Part shown: positions 48,750 to 58,824 of the stretch, piece by piece
Position numbering within the stretch: position 1 is the first letter of the stretch
Layout of the letters: each line of letters begins with the position of its first letter
Assembly (NCBI GenBank): GCA_025210655.1
Contig: JAOARG010000069.1
Coordinates: forward strand, 62,001-126,000
DNA: 64,000 bases
Direction: 5' to 3'
Source of the DNA: Bacillota bacterium
GTDB lineage: Bacteria; Bacillota; Clostridia; Peptostreptococcales; Acidaminobacteraceae
The notes under the pieces: model-generated
Seen by the model: the letters and a program-made list of their open reading frames with translations, nothing else
The model's database searches: none
What the model was told of the DNA's origin: nothing
Program-made: the position numbers and the translations under genes

Positions 48750-50137
48750 AAGGTCTTAAAAAAATTTGGTTTAAAAATTTTATAGTTCCCCTTATTGTCA
48801 TCAATCTTTTAATTTGTATAATGGCAGGCTTATTTATAAAAGATTATTATTATGGAAAAGTATCAGATAATCTTAGGATACCCCTACTGGAAATAAGCAA
48901 GTTAGTAGACAGTAATTTTCATAGAGCTTTTGGAAAGGGAGCTTCAGACTATATAGTAGAAAATTTTAAATATAAGAATAATATAGCGATTGAGATAATT
49001 GATAGGTCTGGAAATATTCTGAGTTCTTCAGAAATAAGGACTGCAAAATCTAAAGTTGATTCTAAAGATTATCAAGCTGCTTTGAAGGGAAACACCGATT
49101 ATTCTGTTTATAGACTTAAGTCAACTGGGGAAAGAATAATGTCCTATTCCAGTCCTTTAAGTATAAATGAAGTGGAATACGGCGTAGTAAGATTTAAAGT
49201 TTCAATGAAGGCAGTGGATCAGTTGATCCGTAACAGAATTTTTTTAGTATTTCTAGTTTTAATCGCGGTAGTGATTTTTTCTTATGTAGTGAGCAGTTTA
49301 TTTATTAAGTCTATTACTGACAGATTAAAGCTAATTTTGAATAAGTCTAGTCTTATTGCAAAGGGCGTAACTTATGAAAAATTTCAAGGTGAACTTAAAG
49401 ATGAAATAGATGTATTGTCAATTGAACTGGACAATATGGGTGAAGAGATAAAAGCTTCCCAGAAGATGAAGGATGAGTTTGTGGCGTCGGTAAGTCATGA
49501 ACTTAAAACTCCCCTGACTTCGATTATTGGTTGGAGTGAGTATATGCTTATGGATGAAAGTTCTGATATGAAGGAAGTAAAAAAGAATTTAGAAATTATT
49601 CATAGTGAATCTTCAAGGCTTAAGGATATGGTTGGAAGGATTTTAGACTTTTCAAAGTATCAAGTAGGTATGGAAAATTATCATATCAATGATATTAATA
49701 TATCTGGTCTTCTTTTAAATGTCATAGAGCAAATGTCCCCAATGATTGTAAGTAGGGGATTTTCTATAAGGGAAAACATAAAAAGGGATGTAATAATACA
49801 TTCTGATGATAATGCTATTAGACAGGTCTTAATTAATCTTATAGATAATTCCTTAAAGCATTCAAAGGGTAGCACTATATCTATATCATTAAGATCACTT
49901 AGGCATAAGATTGTTATAATGGTTAAAGATGATGGTTTGGGAATAAATAGAGAAAACATAAATCAAATTTGGAATAGTTTTTATAGTGATAGTTACGGTG
50001 ATGATGGATTTGGATTGGGTCTTAATATAAGTAAAAATATTATTGAAGGACTAGATGGTAAAATCAAAATCATCAGTGGACCTTTAAGAGGGAGCAAATG
50101 TTTTATAGTCTTGGATAAAATGATAGATAAAGATTAA
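48731..50137 (+). CDS. Sensor histidine kinase
   Basis: 468 aa. Two transmembrane helices (about 15-37 and 172-194) enclose an extracytoplasmic PAS/Cache-like domain. A HAMP segment is followed by HisKA (FVASVSHELKTPLTSIIGWS) and HATPase (NLIDNSLKHS, VKDDGLGI, GFGLGLNIS). It phosphorylates the response regulator whose gene it overlaps. Confidence 0.95.
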   Translation: MDKKNVKGLKKIWFKNFIVPLIVINLLICIMAGLFIKDYYYGKVSDNLRIPLLEISKLVDSNFHRAFGKGASDYIVENFKYKNNIAIEIIDRSGNILSSSEIRTAKSKVDSKDYQAALKGNTDYSVYRLKSTGERIMSYSSPLSINEVEYGVVRFKVSMKAVDQLIRNRIFLVFLVLIAVVIFSYVVSSLFIKSITDRLKLILNKSSLIAKGVTYEKFQGELKDEIDVLSIELDNMGEEIKASQKMKDEFVASVSHELKTPLTSIIGWSEYMLMDESSDMKEVKKNLEIIHSESSRLKDMVGRILDFSKYQVGMENYHINDINISGLLLNVIEQMSPMIVSRGFSIRENIKRDVIIHSDDNAIRQVLINLIDNSLKHSKGSTISISLRSLRHKIVIMVKDDGLGINRENINQIWNSFYSDSYGDDGFGLGLNISKNIIEGLDGKIKIISGPLRGSKCFIVLDKMIDKD

Positions 50138-50231
50138 AATAATGTTTTTTAACCTTTTTATTGTGGGTATAAAAAAATTGAGGGTAATAATTTACACTTG
50201 AAAATATATGCCACTTATGGGGGATGAAAAT

Positions 50232-51140
50232 ATGATTGAAAACAATGATTATGAGGTAATTCTTCAAAAAATGCCTTTGGGATATGCATGTTTTGATATC
50301 GTTTATAAAAGAAATAAAATAGTAGATTTTATTTTTTCAAATGTAAATGATAAATTTTATGAGTTGACTGGACTTGACAGTATTCTAGGAAAAAAACTTA
50401 CAAAGGTTGTTCCTAATATAAAAAAGGACAGCATAAAGTGGATAGAATTGTTTCAAGATGTTGTTCTTAATGATGAGTCCCTTACACTTGATAGATATTC
50501 GGAAAGTTTAGATAAACATTTCAATATTACTGGATTTAAACTTGATGATGGACGCTTGGTTATTCTTTTACGGGATATATCCCTAAGACAAGAACTTAAG
50601 AATATTCCAAATGAAAATATGAATAAGCTTACTGAGGCAAATCGTAAATTATTTATGGATGCTATTAGTGACAATGTTACTGGTCTTTATAATAAGTACT
50701 TTGTTTATGAAGTACTTAAAAGTGAGATGGAACGTTCAAGAAGATCATTTGAGTCCTTATCACTTGGAGTAGTGAAAATCGATGGATTTGAAAATATCAT
50801 GGAACTTTATGCTGATGATGTAATTCAGAAGGTTATTGAGCGAATTGGTTATGTAATTAATGAAACCTTAAGGAAAATGGATTATCCTAGTAGATTTTAT
50901 GCTGACGAATTTGTTATTGTTTTCCCAAATACAAGGGCAAAACATGCAATGCTTGCAGCAGATAGGATAAGGGTAAATATTAAGGAATATGGATTTAGTG
51001 ATATATACAATGATTTGTATGTCACTATTAGCATAGGAATCAAAGAATATGATGGTGGCTCTGTAGAAGAGTTCATTGAAGAGGCCCTTGATAAGCTGAA
51101 TGTTTCAGTAGAACAGGGTGGAGATATGGTGACTTGGTAA
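50232..51140 (+). CDS. PAS-domain protein with degenerate GGDEF
   Basis: 302 aa. PAS at about 5-120. The C-terminal GGDEF-fold domain (about 145-302) keeps the fold markers DNVTGLYNKYF and SIGIKEY, but the active-site GGDEF reads YADEF, so it is unlikely to make c-di-GMP. It may act as a sensor or effector. GGGGGATG before ATG 50232 sets the start. No inhibitory RxxD motif is obvious. Confidence 0.82.
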   Translation: MIENNDYEVILQKMPLGYACFDIVYKRNKIVDFIFSNVNDKFYELTGLDSILGKKLTKVVPNIKKDSIKWIELFQDVVLNDESLTLDRYSESLDKHFNITGFKLDDGRLVILLRDISLRQELKNIPNENMNKLTEANRKLFMDAISDNVTGLYNKYFVYEVLKSEMERSRRSFESLSLGVVKIDGFENIMELYADDVIQKVIERIGYVINETLRKMDYPSRFYADEFVIVFPNTRAKHAMLAADRIRVNIKEYGFSDIYNDLYVTISIGIKEYDGGSVEEFIEEALDKLNVSVEQGGDMVTW

Positions 51141-51146
51141 GTAAAA

Positions 51147-51182
51147 TTGCTATATGTGATTATCACATATAGCAATTTTTTT
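51147..51182 (+). terminator. Terminator after the degenerate GGDEF gene
   Basis: ATTGCTATATGTGAT and TCACATATAGCAAT pair almost perfectly and run into seven T. Confidence 0.92.
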
Positions 51183-51296
51183 GTGCCTTTAAGTGAACTA
51201 TGAAATACATGATAAATCAATGGGGATGGGCATATCCGTAACCATTGTTACCGTCTATATTTCACATTTATAATATAATATTTTTGAATAAAAATG

Positions 51297-51313
51297 GTAT
51301 GCAAACTGCATAC
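51297..51313 (+). promoter_or_regulatory. Palindrome in a promoter region
   Basis: GTATGCA and TGCATAC are perfect 7-nt arms around AAC, about 120 nt before the glycan-binding-domain gene. Possible operator of an unknown regulator. Confidence 0.35.
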
Positions 51314-51432
51314 AAATAAAATATTACTGTGTGTTAATATAATTATAATAATTTTATGTTAAAATAATATTTATCGATAGCTTAAAGTTATTGATACATA
51401 GGGGTTTTAATCATTAAAATTTGGAGGAAAAG

Positions 51433-52071
51433 GTGAAAATAAAAAAGTATGTCAAAGTAGCTTTCTTGTTAATAATACTTGTAATTATAATAATACTTAA
51501 TATAAAAGTTATATTATTTATGGATAAAATTGCAGATGAAGAAGTTGACAAAAGAGATAATTATGAGAAAACTGTTAACATAAAAGGCATAAGTGGGCAA
51601 AATATTGATAACTATACTGGACATAGGGAGTATTATTCTCCAATTCTACTTGAATCATCATCAGAAATAAAGGGCTATGGAGATAACAATTACTCAGCTG
51701 ACAATTTGCTAGATGGTAACAGGTCCTCAGCTTGGATAGCAGGAAGAAAAAAAGATAATGAGGAAGATTATATTTATGTGGAATTTGAAGAGAAGGTTTC
51801 ACTAAGCGGTGTTGAGTTCTTAAATGGATACTGTAAATCACCTGAAATATACAAAAAGAATAGTCGAGTAGGGAGAATAGAAATTGAGCTAGATGAGAAA
51901 TATAGAATAGCAGCAGAGTTAAAAGATGAGTACCGAAAATACCAAAGTATAAGTTTTGGTAAAGATATAGAAGTGAAATGTGTAAAGATAATAATCAAGG
52001 ACATAGTAAAAGGAGCACAACAGGATAAACCAGCATTGTCGGAACTTCATTTTTATAAGTTAGAGGAATAA
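51433..52071 (+). CDS. Membrane-anchored NADase-type glycan-binding (discoidin-like) domain protein
   Basis: 212 aa. One N-terminal transmembrane anchor (about 8-30) and a linker precede a discoidin-like beta sandwich at about 75-210: YSADNLLDGNRSSAWIAG, VEFEEKVSLSGVEFLNGY and IYKKNSRVGRIEIEL. This matches the domain named NADase-type glycan-binding in secreted Gram-positive proteins. Only the binding module is present, no enzyme. GGAGG precedes GTG 51433. Confidence 0.78.
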   Translation: MKIKKYVKVAFLLIILVIIIILNIKVILFMDKIADEEVDKRDNYEKTVNIKGISGQNIDNYTGHREYYSPILLESSSEIKGYGDNNYSADNLLDGNRSSAWIAGRKKDNEEDYIYVEFEEKVSLSGVEFLNGYCKSPEIYKKNSRVGRIEIELDEKYRIAAELKDEYRKYQSISFGKDIEVKCVKIIIKDIVKGAQQDKPALSELHFYKLEE

Positions 52072-52079
52072 CGTATTGT

Positions 52080-52118
52080 GGCCCGAAATAAATACTAAAT
52101 CAGTATTTATTTCGGGCC
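52080..52118. terminator. Bidirectional terminator between convergent genes
   Basis: A perfect 17-bp stem, GGCCCGAAATAAATACT on the left with its complement on the right, around AAATC. Confidence 0.9.
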
Positions 52119-52126
52119 AGGTTTGT

Positions 52127-54046
52127 TTAGATAGGTTGCACATCAAACACGATTTGGAACTGTACACCTTTTTCTAGATTTTCAACGTGAATTTCTCCTT
52201 TTAGTACATTTACAACTATATTGTAGATTACATTTAGACCTAGACCTGTTCCGCCATTGTTTCTATTAGTTGTGAAGAATGGATCGAATATCTTAGGTAT
52301 TAGATCGGATCTTATTCCTTTTCCATTGTCAGAGTATGTCAAGTATGCGGTATTTTCTTTTATCTCAAAATCGATTTTGATTGCTTTCTGATATTCTATG
52401 TTTTTAAAACCGTGAATAATTGAATTTTGAATTAGATTAGTGAGTATTTGAGATATGGCGCCGGTCTCAACATTACATGTTTTTATGTTATTATAGCTTG
52501 TTATAAGATCTATATGTTTTCTTTTCAGTTCTATTCCCATTGAGTTTGTAGTAGCATCAATGATATCTTTGAAGTTACTTTTATTTTTGACTTGGTTTTG
52601 TTGATCAACAGCAACTTTCTTGAAACTACTGATGAGTTCAGATGCTCTTTTAAGGTTGTTGTCGATTATCACATGACATTCATCCAAAACTTTTAGGAAT
52701 TTGATCATATCATTTTTTGTTAGGGTATTATTACTTAGCTTACTATTAAATTTATTCATTTCTTTTCCTAAATAGGATTGTGTAGTTACACTTACACCTA
52801 TTGGTGTGTTTAATTCATGGGCAATACCTGAAACTAGTTCACCGAGGGATGCTAGTTTTTCAGAAGTAATTAGCCTGTTTTGTGCTAGTCTAAGATTGGA
52901 AAGATTTGTTTCCAATTCTTTATTTTTTTGGTGCAGTTCTTTGGTTCTCATCTCGACTAATTTTTCAAGATTATGGTTGGCATTAGAAATCTCTTTTTTA
53001 CTTTCTTCCAGTTGAGATTCCCTAAGCTTAACTGCATTTGTCATTGTATTGAAATGTTCTTTAAATTCATTCAGTTCCTTAAGAAGGAAGTTTGTTTCTA
53101 TATACTCATAGTCGCCGTTGGAAACTTTATTTGCTCCAAGTAGGATGTAGTTGAAATCTTGAATAACTTTTTTTACTGTACTAGCATTAATATATAGAGA
53201 AATAGCAAGTATTATAACAGTTGATATGATTATACTTGCAAGCATTCTTATAATAACGCTATAAAAATCTGCATTTGATTGATAGAGTATTATTTTCCAA
53301 TTAGTATTATTAACTGCTTTGAATAGTCCTTTAACTCTATTGCCTTCATACTCAAAATACTTATTGTTTTTTGTAAGGTAGTCAGATACGTGGGGATCAT
53401 GACTACGGGTATAGATTTTATTTGCATCAGTATGGGCAATGTATGTTCCAAAACTATCTGTAATAGCTATTATACTGTTTGGAGAGCTTTTGAAGTCTTG
53501 TAAGAGTTCGTTAAGACTCTCTAGATTTAGAGTTAATACTATTACATGGTTATCAAACTTTTTACTAACTGTTACTAATGGAAATCTGGATGAATAACTT
53601 GTGAATACATCGGACCAATAGGTATCATCAACATTATTAAGCAATGTGAAAAAATTTCTTAGGGAGTAGTCAGAGTTAATGAATTCAGCTTCATATGGAG
53701 AATTGATTACTAATCTACCATCATCATCAAGGATGTAAATATTAACTATCTCCTTATTAATTTTTCGCACATTCTCAAGGTATTCCTGTTTTTGTGTCAT
53801 ATCATAAGTACTCATTTCTGAAAGGGACAAATTTATTTCATCAAGAGTTCTTGAAGTAAGCTCAAGGAATGTATCTACTTCACGATTTATAGAACTAAGA
53901 ATATCTTCATTGAAAGTATGGAAGGTATTCTGGTTATTGTTATATACAAGATAGGTTGTGAAAGAAGTAATAACAATAATAGTTAAAAGTAGCATTAATA
54001 TGGAATTGTTAATTAATACATTTCTTATAGAAGTATTATTTTTCAT
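52127..54046 (-). CDS. Cache-domain sensor histidine kinase
   Basis: 639 aa. Transmembrane helices at about 13-33 and 278-298 enclose a double-Cache-like sensor (YDMTQKQEYLENVRKINKEI, VTVSKKFDNHVIVLTLN). A HAMP-like helix and coiled-coil lead to HisKA (GIAHELNTPIGVSVTTQS) and HATPase (YSDNGKGI, GGTGLGLNVI). It is the last gene of an operon with four solute-binding proteins and overlaps the preceding one by 11 nt. No response regulator adjoins it. GGATTGATAATA sets the start at 54046. Confidence 0.9.
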   Translation of the reverse strand: MKNNTSIRNVLINNSILMLLLTIIVITSFTTYLVYNNNQNTFHTFNEDILSSINREVDTFLELTSRTLDEINLSLSEMSTYDMTQKQEYLENVRKINKEIVNIYILDDDGRLVINSPYEAEFINSDYSLRNFFTLLNNVDDTYWSDVFTSYSSRFPLVTVSKKFDNHVIVLTLNLESLNELLQDFKSSPNSIIAITDSFGTYIAHTDANKIYTRSHDPHVSDYLTKNNKYFEYEGNRVKGLFKAVNNTNWKIILYQSNADFYSVIIRMLASIIISTVIILAISLYINASTVKKVIQDFNYILLGANKVSNGDYEYIETNFLLKELNEFKEHFNTMTNAVKLRESQLEESKKEISNANHNLEKLVEMRTKELHQKNKELETNLSNLRLAQNRLITSEKLASLGELVSGIAHELNTPIGVSVTTQSYLGKEMNKFNSKLSNNTLTKNDMIKFLKVLDECHVIIDNNLKRASELISSFKKVAVDQQNQVKNKSNFKDIIDATTNSMGIELKRKHIDLITSYNNIKTCNVETGAISQILTNLIQNSIIHGFKNIEYQKAIKIDFEIKENTAYLTYSDNGKGIRSDLIPKIFDPFFTTNRNNGGTGLGLNVIYNIVVNVLKGEIHVENLEKGVQFQIVFDVQPI

Positions 54047-55166
54047 TATTATCAATCCTTATATATTTTCCATTTTTTATAGTAAATTTCCCATATGGTC
54101 TTTTTGCATCCCCATATTCATCAATTATGAAATTGCTTTGAAGACCTTGAAAGTGAGATATATCAAGTATAGCCTCTTTAATATCATTTTTATTTGTTGA
54201 TTTTGAGTACTTTAATGCTGTTATCAATACATCAAGGGCTTCGTAGCCATAAATATTGTGGGTAATAGGTTTATGACCAAATTCCTTCTCAAAGCTTTCG
54301 CTGAATGATATATATTTATCTGATTTGTTGGAGTAGTCAAAGAAGCCTGGCATAAGGGTACCTTCGATAGTTTTACCGCCTATTTCAATTAAGTCACTGG
54401 TCATTCCCCAGGTGCTTGAATAAAATGCAGCCTGTATATCATTGAGTTTTAGTATTTGTGATAGTTTTGCTACATCAATAGCATTTGCAATAAATATTAG
54501 GGATTTTGGATTAGACTCATTTATAGATGAAATAAGATCCTGAGAGTTGTAGTTAGTAGTATCAATCCCGATTGATTTAAGTATACTTATATTGTACTTA
54601 TCTGATTTTTCTAATATATACCCAGTGAGGGGGATAGAATAACCTGAATTGTTTATATCATATATGATTATTGTATTTGAGTAATTGTCGTCTTTAATAA
54701 AGGCTAATATAGCATCACCCTGTAGCATACTGTCACTTACAACCCTTATGAAATTGTCTTTTTTTCCAGTTAACTCATAAGTGCTCATTGTTGGACTGAT
54801 AAAAAGAATATCATTTTCAGACATTATTTTTTCTACTGAATCTTTCATTTGACTAAGGGTAAAACCAATAACAATATCAATGTTTTCTTCTACGAAAGTT
54901 TTACCTAAACTTGAAGCATGTTCCTTATCATTTTTATCATCGAAAAAAATGGGATTGATTTTAAGCCCTGGAATTTCATTATTTTCATTAAATTCTTTTA
55001 ATCTCAGTAAAAAACCATTTCTAGTATCAATTCCTATTTGGGACCAGTTGCCGCTTAGTGTAGATGCAAATCCTATGTTTAAAGTTTTTTCATAATTTGA
55101 GTATAAATAAATACTTAAGGAAAGGATTAAAAGTATAGCTATAATTATTACTTTGTAATTTTTCAT
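54036..55166 (-). CDS. Membrane-anchored solute-binding protein (Peripla_BP_6), paralog 4
   Basis: 376 aa, LivJ/urea-binding-type periplasmic fold. An N-terminal hydrophobic helix (about 5-23) has no lipobox Cys, so it is a membrane anchor or uncleaved signal. NIGFASTLSGNWSQIGIDTRNG and PTMSTYELTG are shared with the three paralogs upstream. No transporter membrane or ATPase genes are nearby. Its stop overlaps the kinase gene start, suggesting it presents ligand to that kinase. Confidence 0.85.
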   Translation of the reverse strand: MKNYKVIIIAILLILSLSIYLYSNYEKTLNIGFASTLSGNWSQIGIDTRNGFLLRLKEFNENNEIPGLKINPIFFDDKNDKEHASSLGKTFVEENIDIVIGFTLSQMKDSVEKIMSENDILFISPTMSTYELTGKKDNFIRVVSDSMLQGDAILAFIKDDNYSNTIIIYDINNSGYSIPLTGYILEKSDKYNISILKSIGIDTTNYNSQDLISSINESNPKSLIFIANAIDVAKLSQILKLNDIQAAFYSSTWGMTSDLIEIGGKTIEGTLMPGFFDYSNKSDKYISFSESFEKEFGHKPITHNIYGYEALDVLITALKYSKSTNKNDIKEAILDISHFQGLQSNFIIDEYGDAKRPYGKFTIKNGKYIRIDNNEK

Positions 55167-55184
55167 GGTAAGACCTCCACACTA

Positions 55185-56306
55185 TTATTTTGCATAATGG
55201 AATTTACCATTATCTATTCTATACAAGTATATCTTTCCTGTTGCATCACCATATTGATCTATACTGAAAGAATCCTGCAAACCATTGAATGTTCCTATGT
55301 CGAGAATGGCTTCTTTTACTTTAAGAGGGTTAGTGCTACGGGATTTTTCCATAGCTTCAGCAAGTACAAGCATTGAATGATAACCATACATACTGCTATA
55401 GCTTGGTCTATAGCCATATCTTTCAATATATTTTTCTTCAAAAGCAATGTACTCAATAGATTTGTTGAATTTATCAAAATATCCAGTAATATAAGTATTG
55501 TCTAATGAGTTTCCTGCATGTTCGATTAAGGTGCTTTTATCTGACCAAGAAGGAGCAAAAAATAATGATTTTATTCCTGCATTTCTTATCATTTGAGTTA
55601 GCTCAGCTGTATCAATAGCGTTAGCAACAAAGTATATTCCATCAGGATTATTATTAGTAATATGATTAAGGAGTTTATTGTTTTTTTCATGTTCTAAGTT
55701 AAACTCTACTAGTGGAAGTACATCTATATTTTTTTCTAGAGCATAATTTTTCAAACTATTTGCGAAGGGTACAGAGAAACCGTAATTTGTTGTATCATAT
55801 AGAATCATAAGGGTGTCTACATGGTTAGACAACATTGCTTCTACTATAGGTGGTATCTGTTGATTAGCACTGCTCATCATAAGAATTAAATTATCATCAA
55901 TACCTAATAGGGTATGGGAATTCATTGTAGGGCTTACAAAAAGAATATCATCATTGTTTGACATAATGTAATCAACTGCTTCTTTCATTTGACTTATGTG
56001 AAAACCAGACACCAACTTTACCCCATCATCTTTGAACTTTGACTTAAGGCTTTTGGCATGATCTAAATCATTTCTATCATCATAATAAAGTACTTCTATT
56101 TCTTTACCTAAAACCCCACCGTTTTTATTAATATCATCAACTGCAATCATAAATCCGTCTCTGGATTCTATTGCAAGTTGTGACCAATGCTCACTTAGGG
56201 TGCCAACAAAGGCAATTTTGATCGTTTTTTCCCTATTTAATGATATAAATGCAATAAGGAGTATTATGAGACTAACTAATAAAAGATTTTTTCTTGAAAT
56301 CATCAT
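55185..56306 (-). CDS. Membrane-anchored solute-binding protein (Peripla_BP_6), paralog 3
   Basis: 373 aa, same fold and layout as its neighbours (KIAFVGTLSEHWSQLAIESR, FHISQMKEAVDYIMSNND). It is the most diverged in the first strand (GTLSEHW instead of G-LSGQW) and in AIDTAELTQMIRNAGIK, so its ligand may differ. No lipobox. AAGGAG fixes the start at 56306. It lies 10 nt after paralog 2 and 18 nt before paralog 4. Confidence 0.85.
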   Translation of the reverse strand: MMISRKNLLLVSLIILLIAFISLNREKTIKIAFVGTLSEHWSQLAIESRDGFMIAVDDINKNGGVLGKEIEVLYYDDRNDLDHAKSLKSKFKDDGVKLVSGFHISQMKEAVDYIMSNNDDILFVSPTMNSHTLLGIDDNLILMMSSANQQIPPIVEAMLSNHVDTLMILYDTTNYGFSVPFANSLKNYALEKNIDVLPLVEFNLEHEKNNKLLNHITNNNPDGIYFVANAIDTAELTQMIRNAGIKSLFFAPSWSDKSTLIEHAGNSLDNTYITGYFDKFNKSIEYIAFEEKYIERYGYRPSYSSMYGYHSMLVLAEAMEKSRSTNPLKVKEAILDIGTFNGLQDSFSIDQYGDATGKIYLYRIDNGKFHYAK

Positions 56307-56316
56307 TGACAACTCC

Positions 56317-57447
56317 TTAATTGGATAAAATATGACTTATATTTTCATATTCACCGTTTTTTATTCTGAAGATAATTGGAGTTCGCCTATTGTCACCATA
56401 ATAATCAATGGTGAAGTCATCTAGAACTCCAGTATATTTTTCGATTTTAATAATAGCCTTTTTTATTTCTGATGGTTCTACAGAATTGCTATGAAGTATA
56501 GCTTCCTCAAGTACTTTTACAGATTCGTATCCTAGTATGTGGGCGTATGAAGTGGATGTTCCGAATTTTGATTGAATTCTTTCTTTAAAATCTACATATG
56601 ATTTTTGATGGCTGTTCATGTCGAAGTAACCTAAAATAACCATGTCCTCTATAGCTTTTCCACCATTTTCAATCAAATCACTTGTTTTTGCCCATGTGCT
56701 TGAACAAAGATGCAAATCAATATCGTTAATTTTTAGTATTTGAGCAAGATTAGCAGTATCCATAGAATTGGTTACGAAAAATACACTGTCACTTTCTACC
56801 GACTTAATTTCTTTTGCAAAGTCAACTGCAGTAAGGTCTGTGGTATCAATTCCTATAGTTTTAACAACTTCAACATTAAAAGCTCTAGACATATGTTTTA
56901 AGTGGGTCATTAATGTATAACTAAATTCGTAATTATTAGTGTTATAAACCACTATTAACTTTTGCAAATCCATTTTTTGAAGGTAATCTAGAAGCATCTT
57001 AGCTTGTATCGTATTTTCTGGAATAACTCTGAAAAAGTAGTCATCCATTTCACTTAAATTATTTGTTGTCATAGTAGGGCTTATAAAAAGAATTTCCTGG
57101 TTTCTCATTATTTCTACAACTGCTCTTCTAAGTTGACTTATTGAAAAACCAACAACGAGATTTACATTATCCTTTTCAAATTTTTCACCTAAAGCTATTC
57201 CTGTCTCAACGTTACTTTGGTCATTATAAAAGTAGGGTTCTAATTTTTTACCATTTACACCACCATTACTATTTATTTCTTCAACAGCAACCAAAAAACC
57301 ATTCCTAGCGTCAATACTGATTTGTGACCATTGACCACTAAGACCACCTGCAAATCCGATTTTTATGGTTTGATCTCGATTTTGAAAAACGAAAAATATG
57401 GAAGTAAAAAAAAATAAAGCTAGTATAAAGAAAAATTTTCTTTTCAT
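56317..57447 (-). CDS. Membrane-anchored solute-binding protein (Peripla_BP_6), paralog 2
   Basis: 376 aa. N-terminal anchor FFFILALFFFTSIFFVF without Cys, then KIGFAGGLSGQWSQISIDAR, nearly identical to paralog 1 at this position. Later STWAKTSDLIENGGKAIEDM and YAHILGYESV follow the family. AAGGAG precedes the ATG. It is 12 nt from paralog 1. Confidence 0.85.
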   Translation of the reverse strand: MKRKFFFILALFFFTSIFFVFQNRDQTIKIGFAGGLSGQWSQISIDARNGFLVAVEEINSNGGVNGKKLEPYFYNDQSNVETGIALGEKFEKDNVNLVVGFSISQLRRAVVEIMRNQEILFISPTMTTNNLSEMDDYFFRVIPENTIQAKMLLDYLQKMDLQKLIVVYNTNNYEFSYTLMTHLKHMSRAFNVEVVKTIGIDTTDLTAVDFAKEIKSVESDSVFFVTNSMDTANLAQILKINDIDLHLCSSTWAKTSDLIENGGKAIEDMVILGYFDMNSHQKSYVDFKERIQSKFGTSTSYAHILGYESVKVLEEAILHSNSVEPSEIKKAIIKIEKYTGVLDDFTIDYYGDNRRTPIIFRIKNGEYENISHILSN

Positions 57448-57459
57448 AGTTAAAACTCC

Positions 57460-58578
57460 TTAATCTAATCTAATATATTCTCCATCTTTGATTTTGAATT
57501 TTATAGTGTTTCTAAGAGTGTCACCATATTCATTAATTTGAAAATTTCCTTGAATCCCTTTGAAGGTATTGATTTGAATGATAGCTTCTTTTACCTTGTT
57601 AGGGTCAGTTGAGTTTGCCACGGTGATTCCATTAAATAATGCAATCATCGTTTCGTAGCCGTACATACTGGAAAAGGTAGGCTTAGTGCCAAACTCATCA
57701 TATAGCTTATCTTTAAAAATACGATAGGTATCTGATGTATTAAATTCGTCAAAATAACCTGGAATAATTAAACCTTCGATAGCGGTACCGCCATTTGCTA
57801 TTAAGTCATTTGTTCTCGCCCATGTACTTGAATAGAAGGTCCCATCAATATTGTTTATTTTAAGTAATTGTGCAAGTTTTGCTGTATCTATGGCACTAGT
57901 AATAAAGACTATTCCTTCAGGATTGCTTTCCTTGATTCTCTTAATGAAGGAATCAGTATCTATATTAGTTGAATCAATTCCAATCATATCAGCAATTTTT
58001 ATGTTGTTTGAAGCTGCTTTATCATTAATATATTTACTAAGGGGAACTGTGTATCCAGAATTGTTAAGGTCGTAAATAACAACTGTATTTTTTGTACTAT
58101 TTATTTTAAGATCCTCAACGATTGCATTGCCTTGAAAAGTACTGTCGCTTACAACTCTGATGAAATTATCATCAATATTACTAAGTTCATAGGTACTCAT
58201 TGTAGGACTAATAAATAGGATGTTAGTATTATCTAGTATATGTTCAACAGCAGGTTTAAGTTGACTGACACAGAAACCTACAACAATTTCTACTTCGTCT
58301 TTTTCAAATTGCTCAGCAAAAGATTTAGCATACTCGGGATCATTTCTGTCATCATAAAATACAGGAACAACTTCTTTTCCAAGAAGTCCACCATCAGCAT
58401 TTATATCCTTTATGGCTAGTAAAAAACCATTTCTTGCTTCTATGGATAATTGTGACCACTGTCCACTAAGTCCACCTGCAAAGCCAATCTTTATTGTTGA
58501 ATTCATATGATTTATATAGCCATATAGACCAGTAAAAATAACTATAATTATTAGAAATGCGATGTTTTTATATTTCAT
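57460..58578 (-). CDS. Membrane-anchored solute-binding protein (Peripla_BP_6), paralog 1
   Basis: 372 aa, first gene of the operon. Anchor helix at about 5-22, no lipobox. KIGFAGGLSGQWSQLSIEAR, VPVFYDDRNDPEYAKSFAEQ, STWARTNDLIANGG and the C-terminal GIQGNFQINEYGDT are conserved across all four. Branched-chain amino acid, amide or short peptide ligands are usual for the fold; the ligand here is unknown. A GGGGG ribosome binding site precedes the ATG. Confidence 0.85.
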   Translation of the reverse strand: MKYKNIAFLIIIVIFTGLYGYINHMNSTIKIGFAGGLSGQWSQLSIEARNGFLLAIKDINADGGLLGKEVVPVFYDDRNDPEYAKSFAEQFEKDEVEIVVGFCVSQLKPAVEHILDNTNILFISPTMSTYELSNIDDNFIRVVSDSTFQGNAIVEDLKINSTKNTVVIYDLNNSGYTVPLSKYINDKAASNNIKIADMIGIDSTNIDTDSFIKRIKESNPEGIVFITSAIDTAKLAQLLKINNIDGTFYSSTWARTNDLIANGGTAIEGLIIPGYFDEFNTSDTYRIFKDKLYDEFGTKPTFSSMYGYETMIALFNGITVANSTDPNKVKEAIIQINTFKGIQGNFQINEYGDTLRNTIKFKIKDGEYIRLD

Positions 58579-58824
58579 AATTATATTCCCCCAAACATAA
58601 TAAACTACTATAAATTATACATACCCCAAAAATTAGAAAATACTTAGGAAAAAGTTATGTGTTAAATTTATCCAATTCGACTTTTCACTTTGCGAACTTT
58701 CATAATATGAAAATGATAATTGGGTATAGCGAAAAAATATGTGAACTCATAACAATTTTATTGGGTGTTTTCTTGTGATATATTATTGAAGAGAAATAAT
58801 ATTTAAATGGGGGAAATTAAATCA

